Position numbers and translations under genes: made by a program. The notes beneath the pieces were generated by a model. It was not told where the DNA came from, did not search any database, and worked only from the letters and a program-made list of their open reading frames with translations. Shown one piece after another: positions 47,268 through 55,850 of a DNA stretch of 64,000 bases. The number at the start of each line of letters is the position of its first letter. The first letter of the stretch is position 1. Source of the DNA: DAOSCP01 sp035379625 (GTDB lineage: Bacteria > Bacteroidota > Ignavibacteria > Ignavibacteriales > DAOSCP01); contig DAOSVM010000006.1 in NCBI GenBank assembly GCA_035379625.1, positions 1-64,000 on the forward strand, written 5' to 3'.

Positions 47268-48917
47268 ATGAAAAAATATTTATTTCTAATACTGTGTTTA
47301 ACAATGATAATAGCTGCTCAGGAAGGCAGGTATTATAGAAAAACTATTACTTCATTAGGTGGAGTTTTATTTGCTTCTAAACCTAATGATGAAATTGCAG
47401 CAATGATTAATAACAGAATTAAACAGCATATTCATATTGAAAGGTTTGATTACTTAGTTTTAAGTAACGAATACTTAAAAGATTTTTATTCAACTGTAAA
47501 TAAAACAAATTTTACGCCGGATGAAATAATAAAAGCACTTGAAAACACTGTACTTAGTGAACTAAAATTAAAACTTGATGAAGTAAAGGAAATAAGAGCA
47601 GCTGCAAATCTAACTGAAGAGCAAAAAGCCCGTGCTATAGTTGATAAAATGAAACAATCAGGAATTGATGAAAAAGATATTTTAGCCGTTTATAATGCTT
47701 CATATTTATATTTACCTGTGATCTTAAGCTTCGATGAAAAGGAAAAAGATAACAATTATACATTTACTATTACAGGTTTTATTCTTTGGTTTAAAGTTAA
47801 TACTAAAGATGCTAATAATTTTTCAATAACATTAGTTAATAAAACTCCAATAGCACAAATGGGAATGGAGACGGCTGAACCAAATAACACATATCCTATA
47901 AAAAATAGGAGTATTGATGGTAAAACTTATGCAAAACTAATGGCTTGTAATACATTAGTTAGAAACTGGGCGGTTGATATGAAAAAAATTCCAGAATTTT
48001 CATTAGCTGGCCAAATAGTTAATGTTGACAAACAAATAGAGGCTAATATAGGTACAAAAGAAGGTGTAGGATTGGATGATGGTTATACAGTTTTAGATTA
48101 TTTTGAAAACGATAATGGTGAAATTGTTAAAAAAGAAGTTGGATTTGTAAGAGCAAATAAAATTGGTGATAATACAAAGGAAGGTTATAATCCTACCTAC
48201 TTTAAACCATATATTGGTAAAAATTTTGAAAGAGGCCAATATTTGAGCGAAAGGCCTAATTTAGGTATTGATGTAGGGTTTAGGCTAAAGTGGGCTGGAT
48301 TAAATATTTCATCTCAAGATTTTCCTTTTTTGAAAGATGATGTAAAGGGGAGTTTTGGTGCAGATATTTTATTTTCATATAATTTAGCAAAAAAGACTGG
48401 AATTAGCCAATTTTTTGTAAATTTGGAAGCTTATGCTGGCCTTTTAGCAGCTGATGTGAAAAATGATGCTTTATATTCGAATTCTGATATTAGCAATTTT
48501 TATACTTATTCAATTTATCTTTCATTTTCAAAGAAATTTTGGATGGGTAGAAATAACTTAGAACTTGGTGCAGGCTATGGATACAATGCAGTATCTTTCA
48601 AATATAGCTACGATTATCTACTCATTTCCAATGAATATGAATATGATTTTAAAGCATTAGGATTAAAGTTTGATGTTTCATATAATTATTTAGTAAATCC
48701 AGAATTACAAATTGGTCTATATGCAGGTTATAAACTAACAACAAATATTACAGAAGCTGATATAAAAGATAAAGACGGCAATAAATCTACTTTTGCAATT
48801 CACGATTCACATACAAATTTTAAGGGATTAAGTTTTGGTCTACAATTGAATTATGCTGTACCGACATTGCCAATCGATCCATTTTCAGTTATGACAGCGC
48901 AAGATATTAATTATTAA
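47268..48917 (+). CDS. Exported outer-membrane beta-barrel-like protein, unknown function
   Basis: The ATG at 47268 (TTGAGG before it) gives a clean signal peptide (MKKYLFLILCLTMIIAA). Residues ~20-300 form a soluble mixed domain including TKEGVGLDDGYTVLDYFENDNGE, possibly a small beta domain as in flagellar-associated or LPP20-like proteins. From about 330 the sequence alternates like a beta-barrel (LGIDVGFRLKWAGLNI, LELGAGYGYNAVSFKYSYDY, LQIGLYAGYKLTTNI). I do not recognise a named family. It is monocistronic with its own terminator. Confidence 0.65.
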   Translation: MKKYLFLILCLTMIIAAQEGRYYRKTITSLGGVLFASKPNDEIAAMINNRIKQHIHIERFDYLVLSNEYLKDFYSTVNKTNFTPDEIIKALENTVLSELKLKLDEVKEIRAAANLTEEQKARAIVDKMKQSGIDEKDILAVYNASYLYLPVILSFDEKEKDNNYTFTITGFILWFKVNTKDANNFSITLVNKTPIAQMGMETAEPNNTYPIKNRSIDGKTYAKLMACNTLVRNWAVDMKKIPEFSLAGQIVNVDKQIEANIGTKEGVGLDDGYTVLDYFENDNGEIVKKEVGFVRANKIGDNTKEGYNPTYFKPYIGKNFERGQYLSERPNLGIDVGFRLKWAGLNISSQDFPFLKDDVKGSFGADILFSYNLAKKTGISQFFVNLEAYAGLLAADVKNDALYSNSDISNFYTYSIYLSFSKKFWMGRNNLELGAGYGYNAVSFKYSYDYLLISNEYEYDFKALGLKFDVSYNYLVNPELQIGLYAGYKLTTNITEADIKDKDGNKSTFAIHDSHTNFKGLSFGLQLNYAVPTLPIDPFSVMTAQDINY

Positions 48918-48935
48918 GCTTATTTATAAATTAAG

Positions 48936-48967
48936 AGCAAGGAAGCTTTAGCGACCTTGCTTTTTTT
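48936..48967 (+). terminator. Rho-independent terminator after the outer-membrane protein gene
   Basis: agcaagg (48936-48942) pairs with ccttgct (48955-48961) and is followed by seven T. Confidence 0.88.
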
Positions 48968-48984
48968 ATTTTAAAAGAATCATA

Positions 48985-49063
48985 ATTAGCTCGGACGGTA
49001 TAAGCTTAGCCCCCGTGCGCACGCAGGCGCACGGGGGCAGCGGGCCGGAACGGCCCGCAAAAA
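48985..49063 (+). repeat. GC-rich box-hairpin element, copy 8 (left member of inverted pair)
   Basis: Box gctcggacggtataagctta, hairpin 1 with a 12-bp perfect stem (gcccccgtgcgc 49009-49020, loop acgcag, gcgcacgggggc 49027-49038), and hairpin 2 cgggccg-gaa-cggcccg (49041-49057), which is identical to hairpin 2 of copy 3. An A-tract (caaaaat) follows. Confidence 0.92.
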
Positions 49064-49127
49064 TGATAAATCTTACGAAGCCGCTGTGTAATATTATAAA
49101 TTTATTAATTTGATGTGTTTTTTATAT

Positions 49128-49300
49128 AATTGTATTGACGATTATATTGTAAAAACAATAATATAGTAAATGCGAATATATTTTTAAAAGTTGTAATAAT
49201 ATCGTATATGCAATTATATCGTAATAGCGAATATATTTTAAAAATTGTTTAAATATCGTAAATGCAAATATATTGTATATACGAATATATTATAAGACTT
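49128..49300. repeat. Array of AT-rich palindromic units
   Basis: About seven degenerate units such as tcgtatatgcaattata, tcgtaatagcgaatata and ttgtatatacgaatata. They have the same half-site (tcgta/ttgta) and centre as at 17095-17270, with g in place of a in several right halves (tgcga, tgcaa). It lies between copies 8 and 9 of the GC-rich element. No gene is seen in 48968-49494. Confidence 0.7.
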
Positions 49301-49412
49301 TTGCATTTGCCAGTAATATTTAAAATTTTTCGAATATTTTAATATGGTAAATAATGTAAATGTTGTAAGTAGTTGATAATATTATAGATAAGTAGGCATA
49401 ATTGGAATAATT

Positions 49413-49478
49413 TTTGGCGTCAGCCTGCCCGTGCGCCTTCGTGCGCACGGGCTTTATGCTTACACTGTCTGAGCTAAT
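49413..49478 (-). repeat. GC-rich box-hairpin element, copy 9 (right member of inverted pair)
   Basis: On the minus strand: box gctcagacagtgtaagcata (near 49475-49456), hairpin 1 gcccgtgcgc/gcgcacgggc (plus-strand 49427-49452), hairpin 2 ggc-tgac-gcc and an A-tract (aaaaatt). It lies 17 bp from the stop of the convergent hutI gene. Confidence 0.9.
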
Positions 49479-49494
49479 GGAGATTTTTATTGCT

Positions 49495-50739
49495 TTATTT
49501 TTTATTGTAGATTAATTCGCCTTTTTTGAATACTTTTGATATTAAATTGTTGCCCATGTTATAGATAATTTCATTGTAATTTGTAGTATCGAAAATTGCA
49601 AAATCTGCAAACTTATTTGGTTCTATGCTACCGAATTTGTCTGATATATCTAAAGCTTTAGCTGCGTTGATAGTCCAAGCATTTAAGATTTGTTCGGGGG
49701 TTAAATTCATTTTAATAGCAGCAATGCCCATTAACATTGAAATGTTATTGATGTGGTTTGATCCTGGATTATAGTCTGATGCGATTGCAAGTATACCATT
49801 ATTTTCAATTATTTTTTTTGCTGGTGCAAAATCATAATTGAGGAAGAAAGAGCAGCCTGGTAAAACCACAGCCACTGTATTTGAAGAAGCTAATTTTTGG
49901 ATATTCTGCTCTGTGATTACCTCTAAATGGTCTATTGAATGCACGTTGTGTTTAAGACCTATATCAAGGCCACCAATCGAATTAAATTGCTCTGAGTGCA
50001 TTTTTAATTTAAATGGTGTATTATGAAGATTTGAAAATATGTAATCAACTTCGTCGGGGGAAAATGCCGTTTGTTCGCAAAAAATATCGAAAAAGGTTGC
50101 TAATTTATTGTTGATGATAAATGGAGTTAAGTTACTTAAAAGAATTTCTATATATTTTTTGTGGTCATTTTTGTATTCTTTTGGGTAGGTATGAGCGCCA
50201 AGAAAAGTTGGAATAATATCTATAGGAAGAGTTTGATTGAGGTTACGGATAACATTTAAAATTTTAATTTCATTGTCGAATGATAAACCGTATCCACTTT
50301 TAATTTCAAGAGTAGTGATGCCTTGTGAAATAAAATATTTTACCCTATCAAGAGAAATGTTGTAAAGGTCGGCCGGGGTGATATTTTCTATAGCGTTAAC
50401 AGTGGAAAGAATACCACCACCTTTTTGTGCAATATCTTCATATGATTTGCCTTGTAATTTCATTATAAATTCATCAGCTCTACTGCCAGCATAAACCATG
50501 TGGGTGTGGCAATCAATGAGTCCGGGCATTAGAATTTTGTTTCTTAAATCGTATATGATATCATATTTTGATAAAATTATGCTGTTGTTGGGAATAATAT
50601 CTTTGATTAACTCATCTTCAACAACTATACTATGATGATACAAAGGTGAGATTTCATTAATTTCTGAGCCACGTTTAAAGTTTTTGCCGTTTGTATTCAT
50701 TGTAAGAATTTGTGAAGGATTATAAAATAGTTTAATCAT
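49495..50739 (-). CDS. hutI: Imidazolonepropionase
   Basis: HutI hydrolyses imidazolone propionate to formimino-glutamate in histidine breakdown. It is an amidohydrolase with the metal motif DCHTHMVYAGSR (His78, His80), LEIKSGYGL, PTFLGAHTYPKEY, KMHSEQFNS and the late Asp in ASDYNPGS. Length (414) is typical. No other hut gene is in the window, so the pathway is either scattered or incomplete. It is a single-gene unit flanked by the GC-rich repeat on its 3' side. Confidence 0.95.
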   Translation of the reverse strand: MIKLFYNPSQILTMNTNGKNFKRGSEINEISPLYHHSIVVEDELIKDIIPNNSIILSKYDIIYDLRNKILMPGLIDCHTHMVYAGSRADEFIMKLQGKSYEDIAQKGGGILSTVNAIENITPADLYNISLDRVKYFISQGITTLEIKSGYGLSFDNEIKILNVIRNLNQTLPIDIIPTFLGAHTYPKEYKNDHKKYIEILLSNLTPFIINNKLATFFDIFCEQTAFSPDEVDYIFSNLHNTPFKLKMHSEQFNSIGGLDIGLKHNVHSIDHLEVITEQNIQKLASSNTVAVVLPGCSFFLNYDFAPAKKIIENNGILAIASDYNPGSNHINNISMLMGIAAIKMNLTPEQILNAWTINAAKALDISDKFGSIEPNKFADFAIFDTTNYNEIIYNMGNNLISKVFKKGELIYNKK

Positions 50740-50760
50740 AATTAATCCATAAGTTATTTT

Positions 50761-50790
50761 TTGAAAATTAAAGATTAAATATTAAATTTA
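50761..50790 (+). promoter_or_regulatory. Bacteroidota-type promoter for the HIT gene
   Basis: TTG (50761-50763), 19 bases, TAAATTTA (50783-50790), 20 bp before the ATG at 50811. Confidence 0.55.
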
Positions 50791-50810
50791 CAAATAAAAA
50801 GGGAGTAAAA

Positions 50811-51155
50811 ATGGCACATACAATTTTTGAGAAGATAATTAAAAAAGAAATTCCAGCTGATATAGTATATGAAACAGAAAATGTATTAGCATTTAAAGAT
50901 ATTAATCCAAAGGCGCCAGTTCATATTTTAATCATACCAAAAATAACAGAAATTGAGAAGTTAACGGATATAAAAGGCTCAGAGCATTCAAAATTATTGG
51001 GGGAATTATTTGATGCAGTAAATGAAGTTGCGAAGATTATGGGAGTTTATGAAAGTGGTTTTAGAATAGTTATAAATTGTGGACCTGATGGAGGTCAAGA
51101 AGTTTATCATTTACATTTGCATCTTTTAGGTGGGGCAAAGTTACCATTTAAGTAA
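50811..51155 (+). CDS. HIT family nucleotide hydrolase (HINT-like)
   Basis: A 114-residue histidine-triad protein: TIFEKIIKKEIPADIVYE at the N terminus, HILIIPK in the core, and the catalytic triad HLHLHLLGG (H100, H102, H104). HINT proteins hydrolyse adenosine phosphoramidates, and the biological substrate is usually unknown. A GGGAG ribosome site precedes the ATG. It probably leads the 50811-55008 gene run (YitT, SDR, Nfu, flavoprotein), all on the plus strand with short gaps. Confidence 0.95.
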   Translation: MAHTIFEKIIKKEIPADIVYETENVLAFKDINPKAPVHILIIPKITEIEKLTDIKGSEHSKLLGELFDAVNEVAKIMGVYESGFRIVINCGPDGGQEVYHLHLHLLGGAKLPFK

Positions 51156-51170
51156 TATTTATAGCATAAT

Positions 51171-52097
51171 ATGAGTAAAAATCAAGTTATATTTGACTAT
51201 TTAATGCTTACCTTTGGCACAATGTTGATGGCATTAGGGATATCGGTTTTTTTGTTGGATGCGAGGGTTGTGCCTGGTGGAGCAAGTGGCCTTTCAATGG
51301 CATTACATTATTTATCATCCCAAAAAATTCCCGTTGGTGTTTTAAGTTGGTGTATTAACTTACCTTTATTTATTTGGGGATTGAAAGAATTAGGGAATAG
51401 GTTTGCTGTACGCACTTTTTATTGTTTTACAATGAATTCCATTTTTATTGATGTATTTAGAGGGCAATTTCCGTTATTTAAAACCTATAATTTAGCTGAG
51501 CATCCTGTTATAAGGTCTTTTGCTCAAAGTGATTTTTTCTTTATGGTTTTAGTTGGTGCAGTGTTGTTAGGTATAGGATTGGGAATAATTTTTAAATTTA
51601 AGGGTACAACCGCAGGTTCTGATATAATAGCATCGATATTATCAAAGAGATATGGGTTAAAACCTGGGCAGGTTTTACTTATAATTGATTTTCTTGTTAT
51701 AGCTTTTGCGGGATATATTATTGATATTAAAGGTTTGGCAATTGGAAGACCGGCATTGGTGTTAACATTTTATGCATTATTATTGTTATTTGTATATAGT
51801 CGTTTGATTGATACAATTATGGATGGATTAGATTATGCTAGAATGGTTTTAATAATTTCTGAGAATAAAATAGATGAAATTCGAGAGTTGATATTATATA
51901 AGATAAAACGTGGTGGAACTTTAATTGATGCAAAAGGGTTATATAATAACAATAAAAAAGATTTAGTAATGGTTGTAGTATCAACAAAACAGTTATCGGA
52001 TTTAACAGATTCAGTAAAAAAAATAGATCCTGCTGCATTTATTGTTGTTGCGGAAGCTTATGAAGTTTTAGGAAAAGGTTTTAGGAGGAGGGTTTAA
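51171..52097 (+). CDS. YitT family membrane protein
   Basis: A 308-residue protein of the YitT/DUF161 family. About five membrane helices lie in residues 1-215, with the hallmark VVPGGASGLSMALHYL near 32-47 and FKGTTAGSDIIASIL near 142-156. A C-terminal DUF2179 domain (~225-305; ELILYKIKRGGTLIDAKGLY, VVVSTKQLSDL) has a ferredoxin-like fold. Its transport or sensing role is not established. It is separated by 15 bp from the HIT gene and 3 bp from the SDR gene. Confidence 0.9.
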   Translation: MSKNQVIFDYLMLTFGTMLMALGISVFLLDARVVPGGASGLSMALHYLSSQKIPVGVLSWCINLPLFIWGLKELGNRFAVRTFYCFTMNSIFIDVFRGQFPLFKTYNLAEHPVIRSFAQSDFFFMVLVGAVLLGIGLGIIFKFKGTTAGSDIIASILSKRYGLKPGQVLLIIDFLVIAFAGYIIDIKGLAIGRPALVLTFYALLLLFVYSRLIDTIMDGLDYARMVLIISENKIDEIRELILYKIKRGGTLIDAKGLYNNNKKDLVMVVVSTKQLSDLTDSVKKIDPAAFIVVAEAYEVLGKGFRRRV

Positions 52098-52100
52098 AAA

Positions 52101-52895
52101 ATGGATTTAGGGATTAAGGATAAAATTGCATTGGTAACTGGGGCTTCAAGAGGAATTGGTAAAGGTATAGCGGAAACTCTTTTGAAAGAAGGCGCAAAGG
52201 TTATCATATCTTCAAGTAATGTAGAAAAATTAGGTCGGACATATGAAGAATTTGTAGAACATTACGGTAAGCAAAATATAATTGCAATAAAATGTGATTT
52301 GAATAATGAACTTGAAATAATAGAATTAAACAGTAAAATTATTGAAAAATTTGGTTCATTAGATATTTTAGTTATAAATTATGGCGGTCCAAAACCGGGA
52401 TTTTATAACGAATTTGATGAAGTTGATTGGGATAATGCTTATAGTCAATTATTTAAAAGTGTTGTTAAATTAACCAATTTAGTTTTACCTTATATGATTG
52501 AGCATCGATGGGGCAGAATTCTTACCGTAACATCATCAGCAGTAAAACAACCAATAGATAATTTGATATTGTCAAATTCATTTAGAGCGGCAGTAACGGC
52601 CTATGTGAGAACAGTTGCTAATCAAGTAGCAAAATATGGTGTTACTATGAATAACGTTGCTCCAGGTTATATTATGACAGAGAGAATTGAAAATTTAATT
52701 ACAAATAGGATGAAAGTTGAAAATAAAACTTATGATGAAATATTAAAATCAATAACAAATGATATTCCAATGGGAAGAATTGGAAGAGTCGAAGAAATAG
52801 CTGAATTTTCTGCTTTCATTTGTTCTGAAAAAGCATCATACATCACTGGCCAAACACTATTGGTGGATGGCGGAAGAATTAAAACATTATTATAA
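52101..52895 (+). CDS. Short-chain dehydrogenase/reductase family protein lacking the usual Tyr-Lys pair
   Basis: A Rossmann-fold SDR of 264 residues with the cofactor motif TGASRGIGKGIAETL and a C-terminal SDR end (ITGQTLLVDGGRIKTLL). Ser145/146 are present, but where the family normally has YxxxK this protein reads LILSNSFRAAV (residues 156-164), with no Tyr. A branch of 3-oxoacyl-ACP reductase-like SDRs (often annotated BKR-like) shares this change, so its reaction is unknown and it should not be called FabG. The true fabG lies at 59355. A strong AGGAGG site precedes the start. Confidence 0.85.
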   Translation: MDLGIKDKIALVTGASRGIGKGIAETLLKEGAKVIISSSNVEKLGRTYEEFVEHYGKQNIIAIKCDLNNELEIIELNSKIIEKFGSLDILVINYGGPKPGFYNEFDEVDWDNAYSQLFKSVVKLTNLVLPYMIEHRWGRILTVTSSAVKQPIDNLILSNSFRAAVTAYVRTVANQVAKYGVTMNNVAPGYIMTERIENLITNRMKVENKTYDEILKSITNDIPMGRIGRVEEIAEFSAFICSEKASYITGQTLLVDGGRIKTLL

Positions 52896-52919
52896 AACAA
52901 AAACTCTTTGGAGGAAGAA

Positions 52920-53456
52920 ATGAAAATTATAGATTGTGAATTGAGCCCTAATCCTAATGCTCTTAAATTTATCATTGATGAAATGTTGCTTGAAAAAGAA
53001 ACAAGATTTTATAAGACAAAAGAAGCAGCATTAGAAGATCCATTAGCTAAAGGTTTGATGGATATAAATGGGGTAAAAACTGTCTTTTATATGAATAAAT
53101 TTATTACAGTTGAAAAAGAACCTAATTACCAATGGAAAGATATTCAAAAGCAAATTATTCAATTTGTTAATAATTTTGATAAAAAATTAATACCAATAGA
53201 AAATCCTGAAAAGAATAAAATTGATGAGGATGAATTATTAAGACAAATTAGGAATGTAATAGAAGAATCTGTTATCCCAGCGCTTGCAAATGATGGAGGA
53301 AGCTTAGAAATAGTTAATTTAGAAGGTTATAATTTACATATTAAATATTTAGGCGCTTGTGGAAATTGTCCTAGTTCTATAAGAGGAACATTGACAGCAA
53401 TTCAGAATTTATTACAAAAAGAAGTTAATCCATTAATTACAGTTTTACCAGTTTAA
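52920..53456 (+). CDS. Nfu-type iron-sulfur cluster scaffold/carrier
   Basis: The N-terminal Nfu_N (HIRA-interacting-like) domain covers residues ~1-85 (SPNPNALKFIIDE, DPLAKGLMDINGVKTVF). The C-terminal NifU domain (~100-178) has the cluster-binding CGNC in YLGACGNCPSSI. The protein assembles or delivers Fe-S clusters. I chose the ATG at 52920, as GGAGG lies at 52912-52916; an in-frame TTG at 52908 overlaps that site. Neighbouring flavoprotein and SDR genes give no obvious client. Confidence 0.93.
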   Translation: MKIIDCELSPNPNALKFIIDEMLLEKETRFYKTKEAALEDPLAKGLMDINGVKTVFYMNKFITVEKEPNYQWKDIQKQIIQFVNNFDKKLIPIENPEKNKIDEDELLRQIRNVIEESVIPALANDGGSLEIVNLEGYNLHIKYLGACGNCPSSIRGTLTAIQNLLQKEVNPLITVLPV

Positions 53457-53457
53457 T

Positions 53458-55008
53458 ATGAAAAATATTGATTTAGTTCTTTTACCTGAAGAATATGGTA
53501 ATAGAGATTTATTAAAAACGATAGTATTAAAAAAAGTTGGTGTTTCTGAAAACGATAAAATAATAATACAAGAAGTTAAAAGATCGATTGATGCTAGAGG
53601 CAAGAGTCCAGTATATAGATTGAATTTGAATGTATTTATTAATGAACCAGTTGAAAGTAACGATTATATAATAAATTATCAGAATGTAGAAAAATCTCAA
53701 AAAAGTGTAATAATTGTTGGATTTGGTCCTGCCGGAATTTTTGCAGCTTTAAGAGCACTTGAGTTAGGGATAAAGCCGATTGTTTTTGAAAGGGGCAAGA
53801 ATGTTAGAGAAAGACGAAAAGATTTACGTAATATAATGCTTTTTAATAAAGTTGATGAAAATTCCAACTATTGTTTTGGTGAAGGTGGTGCAGGTACGTA
53901 TAGTGATGGTAAACTTTATACTAGATCCAATAAACGTGGTGATGTTAAGAAAATACTTCAAATTTTTGTAAATCACGGTGCTTCCGAAGATATAAAAATT
54001 AATACAAGGCCGCATATTGGAACAGATAAATTACCAAAAATTATAGAAAATATTAGAAATTTCATTATTGAAAATGGTGGTGAAATCCATTTCAATGAGC
54101 GGGTAATTGAATTTGAGGTAAAAGATACAAAAATAAAATCTGTTATAACTACACAAGGAGAATATCAAGCTGATGCTGTAATTATTGCAACAGGGCATTC
54201 TGCTAGAGATATTTATTATCTATTAGAAAAAAGAGGAATTAAGTTATCGCCAAAAGATTTTGCTATTGGAGTTAGAATAGAGCATCCACAAATTTTGATA
54301 GATAAAATACAGTATCATTGTGATATACGTAGCGATTATCTACCACCTGCGTATTATAGTTATGTGCTTAAGACTACAGATAGGTCAGTATTTTCATTTT
54401 GTATGTGCCCTGGTGGTATTATAATACCTGCATCAACTTCGCAAGAAGAGCTTGTATTGAATGGTATGTCGCCATCAAGAAGAAATTATAAATTTGCAAA
54501 TTCAGGTTTTGTTACTGAAATTAAGGAAAGTGATTGGCAAAAATATTCAAAATATGGAGTTTTTGCCGCATTAGAATACCAAAAAAATATTGAAAAAATA
54601 ATGTGGGAGTTTACTAGAACTCAACAAGCACCAGCAATTAGGATAGTTGATTTTTATAATAAAAAAATAAGTACAAAATTAAATCCTACATCATACATCC
54701 CTGGGATAAAATCCGCACCATTGTATGAGTTATTCCCAATTGAAATAACAAGAGCTTTGACAGAAGCATTGGGGCAGTTAAAAAGGAAGATGCCTATGTA
54801 TTTTACAAACGAAGGAACATTGTTGGCACCTGAGAGTAGAACGAGTTCGCCTATCAGGATAGAAAGAGATAGAGAAAGTTATCAATCGAGCATTGAAAAT
54901 TTATTCCCAAGTGGTGAAGGGGCTGGTTTTGCTGGTGGAATTGTATCAGCAGCAATTGATGGAGAAAATTGTATGAATGCTGTATCAAAGTATTTGTCAT
55001 TAAATTGA
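53458..55008 (+). CDS. FAD-dependent oxidoreductase of the COG2509 type
   Basis: A 516-residue flavoprotein. After an N-terminal ~80-residue domain (KNIDLVLLPEEYG, RSIDARGKSPVYRLN) comes the dinucleotide site VIIVGFGPAGIFAALRALE. The family motifs GEGGAGTYSDGKLYTRS, IATGHSARDIYYLL and GEGAGFAGGIVSAAIDG follow. The family is widespread and annotated as 'uncharacterised FAD-dependent dehydrogenase'; the substrate is unknown. It starts one base after the nfu stop, which suggests a functional link with iron-sulfur or redox maintenance, though that is inference. Confidence 0.88.
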   Translation: MKNIDLVLLPEEYGNRDLLKTIVLKKVGVSENDKIIIQEVKRSIDARGKSPVYRLNLNVFINEPVESNDYIINYQNVEKSQKSVIIVGFGPAGIFAALRALELGIKPIVFERGKNVRERRKDLRNIMLFNKVDENSNYCFGEGGAGTYSDGKLYTRSNKRGDVKKILQIFVNHGASEDIKINTRPHIGTDKLPKIIENIRNFIIENGGEIHFNERVIEFEVKDTKIKSVITTQGEYQADAVIIATGHSARDIYYLLEKRGIKLSPKDFAIGVRIEHPQILIDKIQYHCDIRSDYLPPAYYSYVLKTTDRSVFSFCMCPGGIIIPASTSQEELVLNGMSPSRRNYKFANSGFVTEIKESDWQKYSKYGVFAALEYQKNIEKIMWEFTRTQQAPAIRIVDFYNKKISTKLNPTSYIPGIKSAPLYELFPIEITRALTEALGQLKRKMPMYFTNEGTLLAPESRTSSPIRIERDRESYQSSIENLFPSGEGAGFAGGIVSAAIDGENCMNAVSKYLSLN

Positions 55009-55100
55009 ATGATCGCTCAAAATATTAGAATTCTTTTAAAAAAAATAATTTGTTTTTTTTCTAAAAATTTATGTATTTAAAAGGCAAAATTTTTGTTTTT

Positions 55101-55130
55101 TTGAAAAAATAAAATTTTTATGTATATTTT
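55101..55130 (+). promoter_or_regulatory. Promoter of the yceD-rpmF-plsX-fab operon
   Basis: TTG (55101-55103), 19 bases, TATATTTT (55123-55130), one base off the local TATATTTG consensus, 12 bp before the ATG at 55143. The 55009-55142 gap has nothing else. Confidence 0.5.
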
Positions 55131-55142
55131 AAAACTAGTTTT

Positions 55143-55634
55143 ATGAAAATTAATATAAAAAAAATACAAAACGGAACTTATAATTATTCTGAAACTCATG
55201 AATTTAAAGCTGTTGAAATAAATGATTATAAAGGTTCTTATATAGTTTGGATTGAGTTAACAAAAACAGATGAGCAAATACATATCAAAAATAAAGTAGA
55301 AACTAAATATTTAGCAGCTTGCGATAGATGTTTAGAAGAATTTGAAAACGAGACTGAGAGTGAGTTTGAGCTTATTTTTATATTTGGAACTAATAAGCAG
55401 AAATTAGAAGATGACAATACAAAATTTATAGATCAGGAAACAGAATATATTGATATTACACAAGATATTAGGGATTATGTGATTTTAAGCTTTCCCATGC
55501 AGCACATTTGTAAAGAAGATTGTAAAGGTCTATGTCCGAGATGTGGGAAAGATAAGAATAAAGAAAAATGTACGTGCGAAGAAGAAGTATATAATCCATT
55601 ATGGGATAAATTAAAAGATATAAAATTATCATAA
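55143..55634 (+). CDS. yceD: DUF177/YceD-family protein
   Basis: A 163-residue protein with the DUF177 core: CDRCLEEFENE near 59-69, and a C-terminal cysteine cluster (CKEDCKGLCPRCGKDKNKEKCTC). The family is needed for 23S rRNA accumulation in E. coli and plants. Its position directly before rpmF (22 bp) and plsX is the standard arrangement in many bacteria, which supports the call. Confidence 0.88.
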   Translation: MKINIKKIQNGTYNYSETHEFKAVEINDYKGSYIVWIELTKTDEQIHIKNKVETKYLAACDRCLEEFENETESEFELIFIFGTNKQKLEDDNTKFIDQETEYIDITQDIRDYVILSFPMQHICKEDCKGLCPRCGKDKNKEKCTCEEEVYNPLWDKLKDIKLS

Positions 55635-55656
55635 ACATAATATAAGGAAAGATAAG

Positions 55657-55836
55657 ATGCCAAATCCAAAAAGAAGATGGTCTAAGTCAAGAAGGGACAA
55701 AAGAAGAACACATTACAAAGCAGTTGCTCCAACGTTGAGTGTTTGTCCTAACTGTGGAGAACCAGTATTAGCACACAGAGCATGTGTAGCTTGTGGGTAT
55801 TACGCTGGTAAATTTGTAATGATACCAAAAGTATAA
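55657..55836 (+). CDS. rpmF: 50S ribosomal protein L32
   Basis: A 59-residue protein starting MPNPKRRWSKSRRDKRRTHY, with the zinc-ribbon cysteines CPNC and CVACG and ending YAGKFVMIPKV. This is unmistakably bL32 of the four-Cys form. AAGGA lies before the ATG. It is placed between yceD and plsX, as is usual. Confidence 0.97.
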   Translation: MPNPKRRWSKSRRDKRRTHYKAVAPTLSVCPNCGEPVLAHRACVACGYYAGKFVMIPKV

Positions 55837-55850
55837 CATTAAGTCGAGAT

